A DNA stretch of 64,000 nucleotides from Pseudomonadota bacterium (GCA_027624955.1 JAQBTG010000011.1:23086-87085); one strand, 5' to 3'. Shown: positions 1-9,370, counted from the stretch's first letter. Made by a program: numbers and translations. The notes: a model not told the origin generated them from the letters alone.

Positions 1-903
1 GAGCAGGTGCTGCAAAAATTATGGGGCGGGCCGGAAACCCTGATCGTCATCAGCACCGATCTCAGCCACTTTCATGATTATGCCGAGGCACAAAAGCTCG
101 ACGCGAGCGCCACCCGCGCAATCGAGACCTTCAATGTCGAAGGCTTGAGCGGCGAGCTTGCCTGCGGCTTCCGCCCGCTTTCCGGCCTGTTGCGCGCCGC
201 GCAGCGGCTTGACCTCCGTCCGACGACGCTCGATGTGCGCAATTCCGGCGATACGGCGGGCGATAAAATGCGGGTCGTCGGTTACGGCTCTTATGCGTTC
301 GAATATTCCGGCGCCGCGCGCACGCCCGACAAATACCGCACGCCGTTCCTTGATATCGCCCAACAATCGATCCGCCACGGCATCAAGACCGGTGCCTGCC
401 CGAATGTTGACCTATCGGGCTTTCCGTATCCGATGCGCACCCACCGGCGCACATTTGTCAGCGTCCACACCGGCGGCAAGCTGCGCGGTTGTGTCGGCTC
501 GCTGGTTGCCAACAATCCGCTGATTGCCGATGTCGTGCAAAACGCCTACCGCGCCGCCTTCGAGGACAAGCGCTTCAAGCCGCTTACCGAAGAGGACCTG
601 GTCGAGACCGATATTTCAATCTCCATTCTCAGCACGCCGCGGCCCATGGTTTTTCGCAATGAGGCCGATCTTGTGGCACAGATCCAGCCCGATACCGATG
701 GCCTGATCCTGCAAGACGGTAACAAGCGCGGCATCTTTCTGCCCGTCGTGTGGGAGCAGATTTCTGAGCCGCGCGAATTCCTGCGCCACCTCAAAAACAA
801 GGCCGGCTTGCCGCTTGACCATTGGTCAGACGGCATCAAGCTGTGGCGCTACACCACCGAATCCTTCGCCACCAAATTCGCGCCAGCGCCGGCCGACGCT
901 TAA
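1..903 (+). CDS. AmmeMemoRadiSam system protein B-A fusion (Memo-AMMECR1), 5' truncated
   Basis: The gene is cut by the left edge; the frame is open from base 1 and ends in TAA at 901-903. The first ~100 visible residues match the end of a Memo-family domain: a TDLSHFHDY stretch, then ACGFRP and a GDKMRVVGYGSYAFE ending. From ~110 onward is a complete AMMECR1 domain with the hallmark LRGCVG loop followed by RAAFEDKRFKPL. Memo and AMMECR1 proteins are known partners of a radical SAM enzyme in the AmmeMemoRadiSam set, whose chemistry is unsettled. No radical SAM gene lies in the visible part, so it may be upstream. The stop overlaps the end of the convergent small gene by 4 bases. The family call is firm; the function is not. 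Confidence 0.9.
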   Translation, partial: EQVLQKLWGGPETLIVISTDLSHFHDYAEAQKLDASATRAIETFNVEGLSGELACGFRPLSGLLRAAQRLDLRPTTLDVRNSGDTAGDKMRVVGYGSYAFEYSGAARTPDKYRTPFLDIAQQSIRHGIKTGACPNVDLSGFPYPMRTHRRTFVSVHTGGKLRGCVGSLVANNPLIADVVQNAYRAAFEDKRFKPLTEEDLVETDISISILSTPRPMVFRNEADLVAQIQPDTDGLILQDGNKRGIFLPVVWEQISEPREFLRHLKNKAGLPLDHWSDGIKLWRYTTESFATKFAPAPADA

Positions 904-1208
904 CGACTGGCAATCACCGCCGGTGCGAGACGATCTGGCGGCGGCGGCAGCCACATCCAGACAGGACCCAGCCCGCGCTGCGACGCAGCTGAAATCTTGG
1001 CAGTTTCGGCGTGCTGGCCGCGAGCCTTAGGTTTGCTCGCTGGCGCGCGCGAGCGCGAAGACGCGGGATCCTTGATGCTGTCGAGAAAACCGAGCTGGAA
1101 AGTATCTTTGGAATCGGCGAACGCAGGAATTGCGACTATATGAACCGTGAATGCCGCGCTCAAGGCGAGCGCCAGGGTGGCGTATAGGGGGATAAAACTT
1201 AGCGGCAT
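900..1208 (-). CDS. small exported hypothetical protein
   Basis: This encodes 102 residues of unrecognised family. A ribosome binding site GGAGG lies about seven bases before the ATG at 1206-1208, which argues for a real gene. The N-terminus (MPLSFIPLYATLALALSAAF to roughly residue 30, ending IPAFA-DSKD) looks like a Sec signal peptide. The mature part is basic and rich in Ser/Ala/Arg/Pro, with a PPPP stretch near the end. It converges on the Memo-AMMECR1 gene and overlaps its stop codon. No function can be assigned; a periplasmic or surface location is inferred from the signal sequence. Confidence 0.55.
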   Translation of the reverse strand: MPLSFIPLYATLALALSAAFTVHIVAIPAFADSKDTFQLGFLDSIKDPASSRSRAPASKPKARGQHAETAKISAASQRGLGPVWMWLPPPPDRLAPAVIASR

Positions 1209-1298
1209 ACTTTGCCTCCATAGTTGAGCTAACTGCTGCCTAGTCCTATGGCTTAGTACGGTAAACCGATGAGGTTTCCGATTGCTTAAGCGTTATGC

Positions 1299-2120
1299 TT
1301 AACGGGCCAATATTTCGAACGGCCCATGATCGGCGAGCGCGGTTTCGAGTGCCTCGGCAACCTGCCCGGCCCACAGCGCAGCACCCTCCGCTGTGTCGAT
1401 CAAATCCTGGCGAATTTCGATTTCGATATGCGGCAAGCCAAGTTTCTGGCCATACTCAGGGATCGAATAGTCGGACGGGCCGACAATCGCATAGGGTTCG
1501 TTGTCGCCGATGCAGATGCCGGGCACCAAGGCAGAGAACGCCGCCTGCAGCGGCGCCACCAGCCGCCCGTCATGCTCCCACAGGAGGCCGATCTGCCACG
1601 GCCGCGCCTCGCCGCCGCTCATTTGCGGTGTGAAGCTATGCACCGCGACAAAGAGCGGTATTTTCCCGCCGGCGATCAGCCGGTCGAGCGCGCCGGCAAC
1701 TTGCCGGTGATAGGGCCAAAATAGCGCGTCCGCCCGCGCCGCCGCCTCCACTGCCGAGACGCCTTGGTTAGCGGGAATTTCACTGCCGTCGCTCACCGGC
1801 GGTATCGAAGTCGGCGAGGTAAGCGGGCGGTTGCAATCAATGACGAGGCGCGAATATCCGGCGAGGAATGCCGTTGCGTCCAGCCGCTCGGCGAGATGGC
1901 GGGTTACTGCGGCCGCACCAATGTCCCAGGCGATATGGCGGCTGAGATCGCCCTCCGTCAGGCCAAGCCCGTTCATATGGCCGGGCACAGCGCGGCTTGC
2001 ATGGTCGCACGTGAGTAGAAAGCGCGATCCCCCCACCGGGTTAAACCGGGTGAAGGGCGGCGGATCGTTGGCATTGAGCCGTGCCGGATCGAAGGGCGGC
2101 GAATCGTTCATGGCGGTCAT
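1299..2120 (-). CDS. N-formylglutamate amidohydrolase family protein
   Basis: A protein of about 273 residues belonging to the N-formylglutamate amidohydrolase (FGase) family, metal-dependent amidases that release formate or ammonia-linked groups from N-formylated glutamate and relatives in histidine catabolism. Visible marks are LLTCDHAS near the N-terminus, YSRLVIDCNRP, a VAVHSFTP strand with the metal-site histidine, and IEIEIRQDLI near the end. The frame can be opened from a TTG at 2133-2135, but ATG at 2118-2120 or 2109-2111 is more likely; none has a clear Shine-Dalgarno. No hut genes are adjacent, so the true substrate is open. The divergent isochorismatase starts 66 bases away, leaving room for a shared promoter. 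Confidence 0.85.
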   Translation of the reverse strand: MTAMNDSPPFDPARLNANDPPPFTRFNPVGGSRFLLTCDHASRAVPGHMNGLGLTEGDLSRHIAWDIGAAAVTRHLAERLDATAFLAGYSRLVIDCNRPLTSPTSIPPVSDGSEIPANQGVSAVEAAARADALFWPYHRQVAGALDRLIAGGKIPLFVAVHSFTPQMSGGEARPWQIGLLWEHDGRLVAPLQAAFSALVPGICIGDNEPYAIVGPSDYSIPEYGQKLGLPHIEIEIRQDLIDTAEGAALWAGQVAEALETALADHGPFEILAR

Positions 2121-2186
2121 ATTGCCAGACAACAAGCGCCGGCTCGACTATGATCATCGCCAAGAAAATTTTCCGGAGAGCTGAAA

Positions 2187-2861
2187 ATGGCTGATGGTCA
2201 AACCGGTCTCACGCGCGACGTGCCCCTGGAGCCGGGCCGCGCGGCGCTGTTGATCGTCGATGTGCAGAATTATTGCTGCGCCCGCAGCGGCAGCGCGTTC
2301 GACGGTTTGGACGAAGCCGGGTTCGAAGCCAAGTATGGCGATTATTTCCGCCGCCTTGAGCGCCAGACGATCCCCAATCTGCAAGCGCTGATCGCCGCCT
2401 GCCGCGCCGCCGGCGTCGAGGTCATATACACGGTGATCGAAGCGCTTACCCGCGATGGCCGCGATCGCGGCCTCGATTACAAGATCACCGGCTTTCTCGT
2501 CCCGCGTGGCTCGCCCGACGGCCGCGTGATCGCCGCCATCGCGCCCGGCGACGACGAGATCGTGTTGTTGAAATCAGCGTCCAGCGTCTTCAATTCGACC
2601 AATATTGAATATGTGCTGCGCAATCTCGGTGTCGAACGGCTCGCCATTTGCGGCGTCTATACCGAGCAATGCGTCGAATCTGCGGTGCGCGATGCCTGCG
2701 ACCGCGGCTTTCTGGTCACCCTTGTGGGTGATGCCTGCACGACGCCGTCGCAAACCGCACATGACAATTCACTACAGGCGATCAAGGGCTATTGCCGGAC
2801 CGTCAACACGGCGGATTTGGTGACGGAGCTGAACGGCTATCGCCAGCGCCGCGCCAGTTAA
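2187..2861 (+). CDS. isochorismatase-family cysteine hydrolase
   Basis: The 224 residues form a single isochorismatase-like domain. The expected catalytic triad is visible: Asp in LLIVDVQN (about residue 27), Lys in VLLKSASS, and the nucleophilic Cys in GVYTEQCVESAVRDA. The family covers nicotinamidases, carbamoylsarcosine- and ureidoacrylate-type amidases, and isochorismatases; the sequence does not decide between them. A GGAGAG ribosome site precedes the ATG. A cupin gene follows after 29 bases in the same direction, so the two probably form an operon. Cytosolic. Confidence 0.9.
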   Translation: MADGQTGLTRDVPLEPGRAALLIVDVQNYCCARSGSAFDGLDEAGFEAKYGDYFRRLERQTIPNLQALIAACRAAGVEVIYTVIEALTRDGRDRGLDYKITGFLVPRGSPDGRVIAAIAPGDDEIVLLKSASSVFNSTNIEYVLRNLGVERLAICGVYTEQCVESAVRDACDRGFLVTLVGDACTTPSQTAHDNSLQAIKGYCRTVNTADLVTELNGYRQRRAS

Positions 2862-2890
2862 TCTTCTTAACCTCAGCATAGGAGCGCGCC

Positions 2891-3394
2891 ATGAGTGGCG
2901 ATTCGCCGGTGATCAATCTCGATGAAATCGAAATGGAACAGTGCGGCCCGTTCGGCGAATCCGGTGACTTCGAGGCGCAAATGGGCGCTATCGGCAGAGA
3001 AATCGGCGCGCAAAAACTCGGTAGTCGCTTGGTCGTGGTGCCACCGGGCAAGCGCGCATGGCCGTTTCACCTGCACTACGCCAATGAGGAAATGTTCGTG
3101 ATCCTGTCCGGCTCGGGGATGCTGCGCTACGGCGAACAAACCTTTCCGCTGCGCGGTGGCGATATCGTCGCGGCACCGCCCGGTACCGGCAAGGCACATC
3201 AGATCATCAATGATTCAGACGGTGAGCTGCGCTATCTCGCGATCAGCACCATGGAGCATCCGGAAGTGGCGGAGTATCCCGATTCCGACAAGATCGGCGT
3301 GGTTGCCGGGGCGCCGCCCGGCCGCCGGCCCTACGACCTGTTCTATTTCGCCAAGCGCGAATCAGGCGTTGATTACTGGGACGGCGAATCTTGA
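2891..3394 (+). CDS. cupin-domain protein
   Basis: This is a 167-residue single-domain cupin. The first conserved motif is seen as PFHLHYANEEMFVILSG, with two His and one Glu as metal ligands. The second is seen as LRGGDIVAAPPGTGKAHQI. A ribosome site GGAG lies eight bases before the ATG. It follows the isochorismatase-like gene closely and probably shares its transcript. Cupins of this size are sugar isomerases, small dioxygenases or binding proteins; no finer assignment can be made. The decayed ornithine cyclodeaminase copy begins 40 bases downstream on the other strand. Confidence 0.85.
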   Translation: MSGDSPVINLDEIEMEQCGPFGESGDFEAQMGAIGREIGAQKLGSRLVVVPPGKRAWPFHLHYANEEMFVILSGSGMLRYGEQTFPLRGGDIVAAPPGTGKAHQIINDSDGELRYLAISTMEHPEVAEYPDSDKIGVVAGAPPGRRPYDLFYFAKRESGVDYWDGES

Positions 3395-3434
3395 GGCTCT
3401 GCCCGATGGCGCTCGTAAACCGGGCGGGGGGTGG

Positions 3435-3690
3435 CTAATTTGCCAAGCGCTGCTTGAACAGGGTGATATCGTCGGGGGTGGTGCGCCCGGCCGCTGCGCC
3501 CGATGCCAACGCGTAGAGATCAGCTTCGATGGCGGCCTCGGTGATGGCGCCGGCCTGGATCGCCGGCCTGGATCGCCAGCCGGATATCGCCGGCGTTTGA
3601 TAGCGCGCAGGCGCCGGTATCGGCGAAGACGCGCGCTCGCGCCAAGGTGGCGCAACAGATGATATCGGCCCAGTTTCTCAGAATTTGCGA
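3435..3690 (-). pseudogene. decayed 3' copy of an ornithine cyclodeaminase-family gene
   Basis: This stretch, read on the minus strand, is a second and damaged copy of the C-terminal part of the intact OCD-family gene at 6645-7589. Translated backwards from a TAG at 3435-3437 it gives an end that includes AIEADLYALASGAAAGRT, against AIVADLYALTSGAAAGRT in the intact gene. Moving upstream there is a perfect 13-bp tandem duplication (3548-3573) that breaks the frame. About 105 bases matching roughly 6895-6999 of the intact gene are missing. Homology ends near 3690. The nucleotide match is roughly three quarters, so the duplication is old or the copy came from a relative. The rest of 3395-3846 shows no gene; its AT-rich right half probably holds the kinase promoter. 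Confidence 0.75.
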
Positions 3691-3846
3691 TAGCTACCAC
3701 AACAATTACATGAATGTTGCGCGTTGATGTGGAGAAGTTTGGCTACATCTCGACTCGATTCTAGGTAAGATTAAAGTAAGATAAGACTGGCACTATTCGC
3801 AGTTGAGATTTTCATTTCCGATTCGATTACAAATAGATAAAGAGCC

Positions 3847-6669
3847 TTGCAGGTCACGCGACACAATTCCCCAGGGCCGTTCGCTTCAAAGGACGAGGCG
3901 GCGGAGGGCGCCGCTGGCGGCGCGGATAGCAGGCTGATTGCCGCTCAGGAGGAGAATCTCGCCCTCAAGGCCGAGTTGGAGCGCTACCGCCTCGCGGCCC
4001 TGGCGTCGCGCGAAAGCCTGTGGGAGTTGGATATCGCAACCGGCGACATCTGGTATTCGCCGCAAATTCTCGAAATGCTTGGCTGGGAAGGCCACGAGCG
4101 GGGCAGCCCGCAGGGGCTAATCGTCAGCTCCGACGACTGGATTGCTGAGGTTCATCCCGAAGATTTGGGCTTCGCCATGGAGGCGATCAAAGCCCATATA
4201 AAACATCACGCGGCCTACGACCTGGAATACCGCTTTCGCAGGCCGAGCGGCGAGTATCGTTGGCTGCGGATGACGGGACAGGCCATACGCGACGAAACGA
4301 ATTTCGCGACGCGCATGGTGGGCGTGGTCAGCGATGTTACTGAGCGCAAGCTGGCGGAGCAGGCGTTGCGAGAGAGCCAGGCCGAATCCGAAGCCGCGCG
4401 CAGCTATCTCACCAACGCGCTGCAGAGCATGCGCGACGGCTTCGGCATTTGGGACGCGGATGAACGCCTGGTGATATTCAACGAGTCGTTCCGCACGTTG
4501 GCCGGCGAGGCAGCGGATTTCTATCGGGTGGGAGTGGCCTTCGAGGATGTCATCCGCCAAGGCGCTGAGATCGGCCAGTGGTATCTCGGTGAGGGCGGCG
4601 TGGAAGGCTTTGTTGCGGAACGCTTGGCCAGTTTCAGGGCCGGCGAGACATATGAACTGCGTCGCAGCGACGGCACCTGGATGGAAGCCCTCGACCACAA
4701 GGCGGAAGGCGGGCAAACCATCAGCTGCCGCATCGACATCACCGCGCGGAAACACACCGAGGAGGCGCTGCGCCGAAATGAGGCGAACCTCAAAGCGGCG
4801 CAGCAGATATCCACTATCGGCAATTGGGAGATTAGCGACGACGAGGATGCCGGCGAGTGGTCGGACGAGGTTTACCGGATATTTGGGCGTGACAAGGACG
4901 CGTTCGGCGCCTCTTACAACCGCTTCCTTGAATGCGCCCATCCGGACGATCGCGAGATGGTAAAGAGCGAAATCGCGCAGGGTATGGCCGCGGGGGTAGC
5001 CTTCTCCTTCCGGCACCGGATCGTCCGCCCGGGCGGCGAGGTGCGCCACGTGCTGGAGCGCGCGGTTCCGCGTTGGGCGAAGGACGGAACCGTGATCGGT
5101 GGCGCCGGTACGGTGCAGGACATTACCGAACAAACAGAATTGGACGAGGCGCTGCGTCACAGCGAGCACCGGCTGCGCGAAGCCCAACGCATTTCCAGTA
5201 TCGGCGACTGGGAATCTGTCGGCGCCTCGAGAAAGCGCCGTTGGTCGGACGAGATTTACCAAATTCTCGGACGCGATCCAGAGACCTATGCGTCAAGCTA
5301 CGATAACTTCTTGGCTTGTATCCATCCGGATGACCAAGATCAGGTCGAAGCTTCGATTCGTACAGGGGTGGCGTCGGGCAAGCCGTATTCCTTCGAGCAC
5401 CGCATTGTCCGCCCGGATGGTAGCGTGCGCCATGTCCTTCAGCGGGCGCTCGCCCGCCGTGCCGAAAACGGCGAAATGGGCACGGTCGGCACCGTTCAGG
5501 ACATCACCGAGCGCATGGAGATGTTGGAACGGCTGCAGCAGGCGCAGAAAATGGAAGCCGTCGGTCAGCTCACCGGTGGCATTGCTCATGATTTCAACAA
5601 TCTGCTGACGGTGATCATCGGCAATCTCGATTTGCTCAAGGAAACGGTGGAGCAAAATTCCGACAAGATCGATTTGATCGACCGCGGCGTGCGTGCCGCC
5701 GAGCGCGGCGCCGATCTGACCCACAGGCTGCTCGCCTTTTCGCGCCGGCAGACGCTCTTGCCGGTGGCGGTGGATCTCAACATGCTGATCTCGGGCATGA
5801 TCGAAATGCTGCGCCGCACACTGGGCGAAACGATCACTATCTCGACCCGCGAGCCGGCCGATTTGTGGCTGTGCGAGGCGGACAAGTCGCAGTTAGAGAA
5901 TGCGCTGTTGAATCTGGCGATCAACGCGCGCGACGCGATGCCAGATCGCGGTAAGCTGTTGATCGAAACCGCCAATGTTGAATTCAGCGAGGACGAGGGC
6001 GGCGTCCTCAATATCGAGCCCGGTTGCTATGTAAAGCTACGCATTGCCGATACCGGCAGTGGGATCGCTGCGGAAATGCTGAATCATGTGTTCGAGCCTT
6101 TCTTCACCACCAAGGATGTCGGCAAGGGTTCGGGCCTGGGGCTCAGCATGGTTTACGGTTTCGCCCGTCAATCCGGCGGCGTCGTGATGATCGACAGCGC
6201 GCTGGGCAAGGGTACCGCGGTCTCGCTCTATCTGCCGCGCGCGAACGACGGGACGGTACGCGGCGCGGAAAGTCTCTCCCATATTGAGGTCTTGCGCGGC
6301 AACGAAGAGCGCATCCTGGTCGTTGAGGACGACCGCGGCGTGCGCGACCAGACGGTCAACCTGTTGCTGTCGCTCGGATATCGCGCCTATCCGGTGGATT
6401 CAGGGCAGGCCGCATTGAAGCAATTGGCGGAGATGCCGTCGTTTGACCTGTTGTTGAGCGATGTCGTGCTGCCCGATTTGAATGGCCCGTCTCTGGTCGA
6501 GATCGCCCGGCGGCAGGACCCCGATATCGCCGTCTTGTACATGACCGGCTACGCCGATGGCGCCTTCGAGCACCATGCCGAGGAAAATAAATCGACCGGC
6601 CTGATCAACAAACCGTTCACCAAAGCGCAGCTCGCGCGTTCAGTTCACGACGCCTTGAGGCGCTTATAG
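3847..6669 (+). CDS. cytosolic PAS-domain hybrid histidine kinase with receiver
   Basis: The 940-residue sensor has no membrane segment. In order it has four PAS domains (about 50-170, 190-300, 315-430 and 440-555, the last two very alike), a HisKA dimerisation domain, a HATPase_c domain and a receiver. The phospho-acceptor His is H581 in GGIAHDFNN. The ATP-binding marks are NLAINARDAM, DTGSGI and GKGSGLGLSM. The receiver has D872 in LLLSDVVLPD and Lys in INKPF. The start is a TTG at 3847 with only a weak upstream purine tract; no better in-frame start exists. No response-regulator partner is adjacent, so phosphate probably passes to an unlinked protein. The 3' end overlaps the convergent OCD-family gene by 25 bases. 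Confidence 0.95.
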   Translation: MQVTRHNSPGPFASKDEAAEGAAGGADSRLIAAQEENLALKAELERYRLAALASRESLWELDIATGDIWYSPQILEMLGWEGHERGSPQGLIVSSDDWIAEVHPEDLGFAMEAIKAHIKHHAAYDLEYRFRRPSGEYRWLRMTGQAIRDETNFATRMVGVVSDVTERKLAEQALRESQAESEAARSYLTNALQSMRDGFGIWDADERLVIFNESFRTLAGEAADFYRVGVAFEDVIRQGAEIGQWYLGEGGVEGFVAERLASFRAGETYELRRSDGTWMEALDHKAEGGQTISCRIDITARKHTEEALRRNEANLKAAQQISTIGNWEISDDEDAGEWSDEVYRIFGRDKDAFGASYNRFLECAHPDDREMVKSEIAQGMAAGVAFSFRHRIVRPGGEVRHVLERAVPRWAKDGTVIGGAGTVQDITEQTELDEALRHSEHRLREAQRISSIGDWESVGASRKRRWSDEIYQILGRDPETYASSYDNFLACIHPDDQDQVEASIRTGVASGKPYSFEHRIVRPDGSVRHVLQRALARRAENGEMGTVGTVQDITERMEMLERLQQAQKMEAVGQLTGGIAHDFNNLLTVIIGNLDLLKETVEQNSDKIDLIDRGVRAAERGADLTHRLLAFSRRQTLLPVAVDLNMLISGMIEMLRRTLGETITISTREPADLWLCEADKSQLENALLNLAINARDAMPDRGKLLIETANVEFSEDEGGVLNIEPGCYVKLRIADTGSGIAAEMLNHVFEPFFTTKDVGKGSGLGLSMVYGFARQSGGVVMIDSALGKGTAVSLYLPRANDGTVRGAESLSHIEVLRGNEERILVVEDDRGVRDQTVNLLLSLGYRAYPVDSGQAALKQLAEMPSFDLLLSDVVLPDLNGPSLVEIARRQDPDIAVLYMTGYADGAFEHHAEENKSTGLINKPFTKAQLARSVHDALRRL

Positions 6670-7589
6670 ACCAGGCTCGCAGCGGCAAGGTCTTCGAGCG
6701 CCGCACCGACCGATTTGAACACCGTGATCTCGTCGCCGCTGGTGCGCCCCGCAGCCGCGCCCGAAGTGAGCGCGTAAAGATCGGCAACAATCGCCTCTTC
6801 CGATATCGCGCCGGTCTGGATCGCCAGCAGAATGTCGCCCGCCTCCGCGAGCGCGCCGGCGCGGGTATCGACGAAGATGCGCGCCCGCACCAAAGCGGCA
6901 TCGTCGCTCTCGCGCATATCCGGGCGGAACGCGCCGACGAGGTCGAGATGCACGCCAGCGCTTAGCCATTCGCCTTTTATGAGCGCCGCCTGTGACAGCG
7001 TGGCGCAACTGATGATGTCGGCCCAACCGGCGGACTCCCGTAAATCCGTGATCGGCGAGATATCGACGCCCGGCAGGTCCAGGCGCGCGGCCAAGGCTTC
7101 AGCATTTTTCGCCTGGCGCGACCACACCCGGACTTCGCGAATTGGCCGCATCGCGGCATGGGCGCTGATCAGGTACGGCGCCAAGCTGCCCGAGCCGACC
7201 ATCAACAGGCGTGCCGAACCGCTGCGCGAAAGATAGTCGGAGGCCAGCGCCGAGGCGGCGGCAGTCCGCCACCGCGTTAGGACAGTCCCTTCAATCAACG
7301 CCAGCGGTTCGCCGCTCGCGGCATCCATCAGATAATATTGGCCGAGGACGGAGGGCAGTTCGCGCGCCGCATTGTCGCCAAAAATCGTGACGGTTTTTAC
7401 GCCCATCATGCCGCCGGCCTGCCAGGCCGGCATTATCAGGAGGGTGCCTTGGGCGCCGCCCGGCACGTCAACTGTGTGATGATGGCGGGTCGGCATCTCG
7501 CAAGGCTTGCGAAACATATCGCGCAGCGCCTCGATCAGCGCCGGGTAGTCGAGCAATCCGGCGAGCGTTTCGGCGTTGATAATTTGCAT
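6645..7589 (-). CDS. ornithine cyclodeaminase / mu-crystallin family protein
   Basis: A 314-residue NAD(P)-binding protein of the OCD/mu-crystallin family. It shows MMGVKTVTIFGDN, a LIEGTVLTRWRTAAASALA helix and the nucleotide-binding LLMVGSGSLAPYLISAH. Family members are ornithine or lysine cyclodeaminases, ketimine reductases or alanine dehydrogenases. It starts nine bases after the stop of hyuB (7599-9311), so it is very probably the last gene of the hyuA-hyuB-hyuB operon and acts on an imine or amino-acid product of that pathway. Its stop lies inside the 3' end of the convergent kinase gene. A decayed copy of its C-terminus sits on the far side of the kinase. Confidence 0.9.
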   Translation of the reverse strand: MQIINAETLAGLLDYPALIEALRDMFRKPCEMPTRHHHTVDVPGGAQGTLLIMPAWQAGGMMGVKTVTIFGDNAARELPSVLGQYYLMDAASGEPLALIEGTVLTRWRTAAASALASDYLSRSGSARLLMVGSGSLAPYLISAHAAMRPIREVRVWSRQAKNAEALAARLDLPGVDISPITDLRESAGWADIISCATLSQAALIKGEWLSAGVHLDLVGAFRPDMRESDDAALVRARIFVDTRAGALAEAGDILLAIQTGAISEEAIVADLYALTSGAAAGRTSGDEITVFKSVGAALEDLAAASLVYKRLKAS

Positions 7590-7598
7590 GAGGCGCGG

Positions 7599-9311
7599 CT
7601 AGTCCGCCTGGTAGCCATAATCCTTTTTGGCGCGCTCGGGCGATATATAGCCCTCGGCGACATCGTTCGCGATCGCCGCGCGGTCGCGTTGATCCGGATT
7701 GCCAAAGCCGCCGCCGCCGGCGGTGCGAAGGCGGATGCGATCGCCGTCACGTACTGTGATGTTCGACCATTTGCTGGTCGAGGGCTTGTTGAACGCCTCG
7801 GTCATGGTCTGCCATTTTGTGCCGCCCGCTGCCATATAGACAGTGGTGCCGGTGCCGCCCGGGCCGCCGCCGTTCAATCCCCAAGCGCTATGGTGGTGGC
7901 GGTCGGAGAGCTGGCTGATGATCATATCCGGATTGCTGCAACTGATCGTGCGCGTTGTCGCCAGGCCGCCGCGATAGGTGCCGGCGCCGCCCGAATCCGG
8001 CACCAGGCTGAAACTTTCGGTGAACCATGGATAGCGCGTCTCGAACACTTCGACCGGAATCACCCGGCAATTGCCGTTGATCGAATCTGTGGCGTCATTG
8101 CCGTCGGCATATGGCCGCCCGCCCCAGCCGGAAAGCTCGATGTCGTAACAGGCGAAATATTCATCGAATTCATGGTCTGTGCCGCCGAACACGAAATTGG
8201 TATGCGATCCGCCTTCCGCTGCCATTGCGCGGTGCGGTATGGCCGGCGCCAGCGCGCCCATAACGGTGCCGGCAATACGCGGATGGGTTTCCGTGTTGCC
8301 GCCCACTTCCGGCGCTGGATAATTAACGTTCAACAGCGTGCCCGGCGGCGCAACCACGCGAATCGGGCGGAAGCAGCCGGAATTCTTCGGGATCGTCTCA
8401 TCGGTCATATGCAGGATGGCGTTGTATGTCGCCGACCAGGTGACGCCGAGGGTGGCGTTGATCGGGCCCGCCATCTGCTTCGACGACGCGCTGAAATCGA
8501 CAACGATTTCGTCGCCCTGCACGAACGCCGCGACATTGATCGCCGCCGGCACGTTGGAGAGCCCGTCATTGTCCATATAGTCTTCGAAATCGTAGCGTCC
8601 GTCCGGCACTTGCGCCAATTCGTCGCGCATCCGTGCCTCGGAATAATCCATCAGATCGTTGCAGGTTTGGCGGAACACATCGGCGCCCTGTTTTTTGACG
8701 ATCTCCTTGAGCCTCGCCGCGCCGACCTCGACACCGCTGATCAGCGCCCGCATATCGCCGTAATTGTGGCGCGGCGTGCGCACATTGGCGAGCCACATCT
8801 TCCACACCGCTTCGACATCGACGCCGCGTTTCTTGATCTTCACCGGCGGCACGCGGATACCTTCATGAAAAATTTCCGAGGCTTCCGCCGGGAACGAGCC
8901 CGGCGCCATGCCGCCGACTTCCGCGATATGGCCGATGGCGACGGTAAAGGCGATCAGTTCCCCGTCGATGAACACCGGCGTGAATAGCGAATGTTCCGGC
9001 GTGTGCAGCCCGCCCCGATAGGGATCATTATGGACGATCACATCGCCCTCTTCGATTTGGTCGAGCGGGATTTCTTGTAGGGAAGATTGGATCACCAGCG
9101 GCATGCCGCCGATCTGCGCTGGGCAAAACTCAGCCACCGCATACATATCGCCGTTCGGCGCGGCGATGGCGCAAGTGAAATCGAGCGCCTCATTGAAGAT
9201 CGTCGAATAGGACGTCTTCATCAGGGTGATGCCCATTTCCCGGCACACCGAGACCATGGTCGAATCCAAAATACTCATGGCGACCATGTCCATTTGGCGG
9301 TCCTCGCTCAT
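7599..9311 (-). CDS. hydantoinase B/oxoprolinase family subunit (second of two)
   Basis: A 570-residue HyuB-type subunit of the ATP-dependent hydantoinase / 5-oxoprolinase / acetophenone-carboxylase superfamily. Characteristic stretches are MKTSYSTIFNEALDFTCAI, DVIVHNDPYRGGLHTPEH, TLGVTWSATYNAI and, at the C-terminus, RLRTAGGGGFG. HyuB subunits work with an ATP-binding HyuA to open lactam or hydantoin rings or to carboxylate ketones. An AAAGG ribosome site precedes the ATG. It lies directly downstream of a close paralogue (9371-11092) and hyuA. The paralogue pair argues for two different B subunits in one complex, or for a recent gene duplication. Confidence 0.93.
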   Translation of the reverse strand: MSEDRQMDMVAMSILDSTMVSVCREMGITLMKTSYSTIFNEALDFTCAIAAPNGDMYAVAEFCPAQIGGMPLVIQSSLQEIPLDQIEEGDVIVHNDPYRGGLHTPEHSLFTPVFIDGELIAFTVAIGHIAEVGGMAPGSFPAEASEIFHEGIRVPPVKIKKRGVDVEAVWKMWLANVRTPRHNYGDMRALISGVEVGAARLKEIVKKQGADVFRQTCNDLMDYSEARMRDELAQVPDGRYDFEDYMDNDGLSNVPAAINVAAFVQGDEIVVDFSASSKQMAGPINATLGVTWSATYNAILHMTDETIPKNSGCFRPIRVVAPPGTLLNVNYPAPEVGGNTETHPRIAGTVMGALAPAIPHRAMAAEGGSHTNFVFGGTDHEFDEYFACYDIELSGWGGRPYADGNDATDSINGNCRVIPVEVFETRYPWFTESFSLVPDSGGAGTYRGGLATTRTISCSNPDMIISQLSDRHHHSAWGLNGGGPGGTGTTVYMAAGGTKWQTMTEAFNKPSTSKWSNITVRDGDRIRLRTAGGGGFGNPDQRDRAAIANDVAEGYISPERAKKDYGYQAD

Positions 9312-9370
9312 GCCGGGCCTTTCTTTAATTGAATGTCTGTCCGGCCGTCTGCGCGACGGCGCGTTTTGGC

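Noticed and set aside
3362..3700. 112-codon minus-strand open frame as an intact gene
   Set aside because: Its frame differs from that of the OCD homology over most of its length, so it is only an open frame through a damaged copy.
7338..8987. 549-codon plus-strand open frame
   Set aside because: It is the antisense of the OCD-family gene and hyuB. Its composition (His/Arg/Ala-rich) and lack of any domain mark it as a shadow of high-GC coding DNA.
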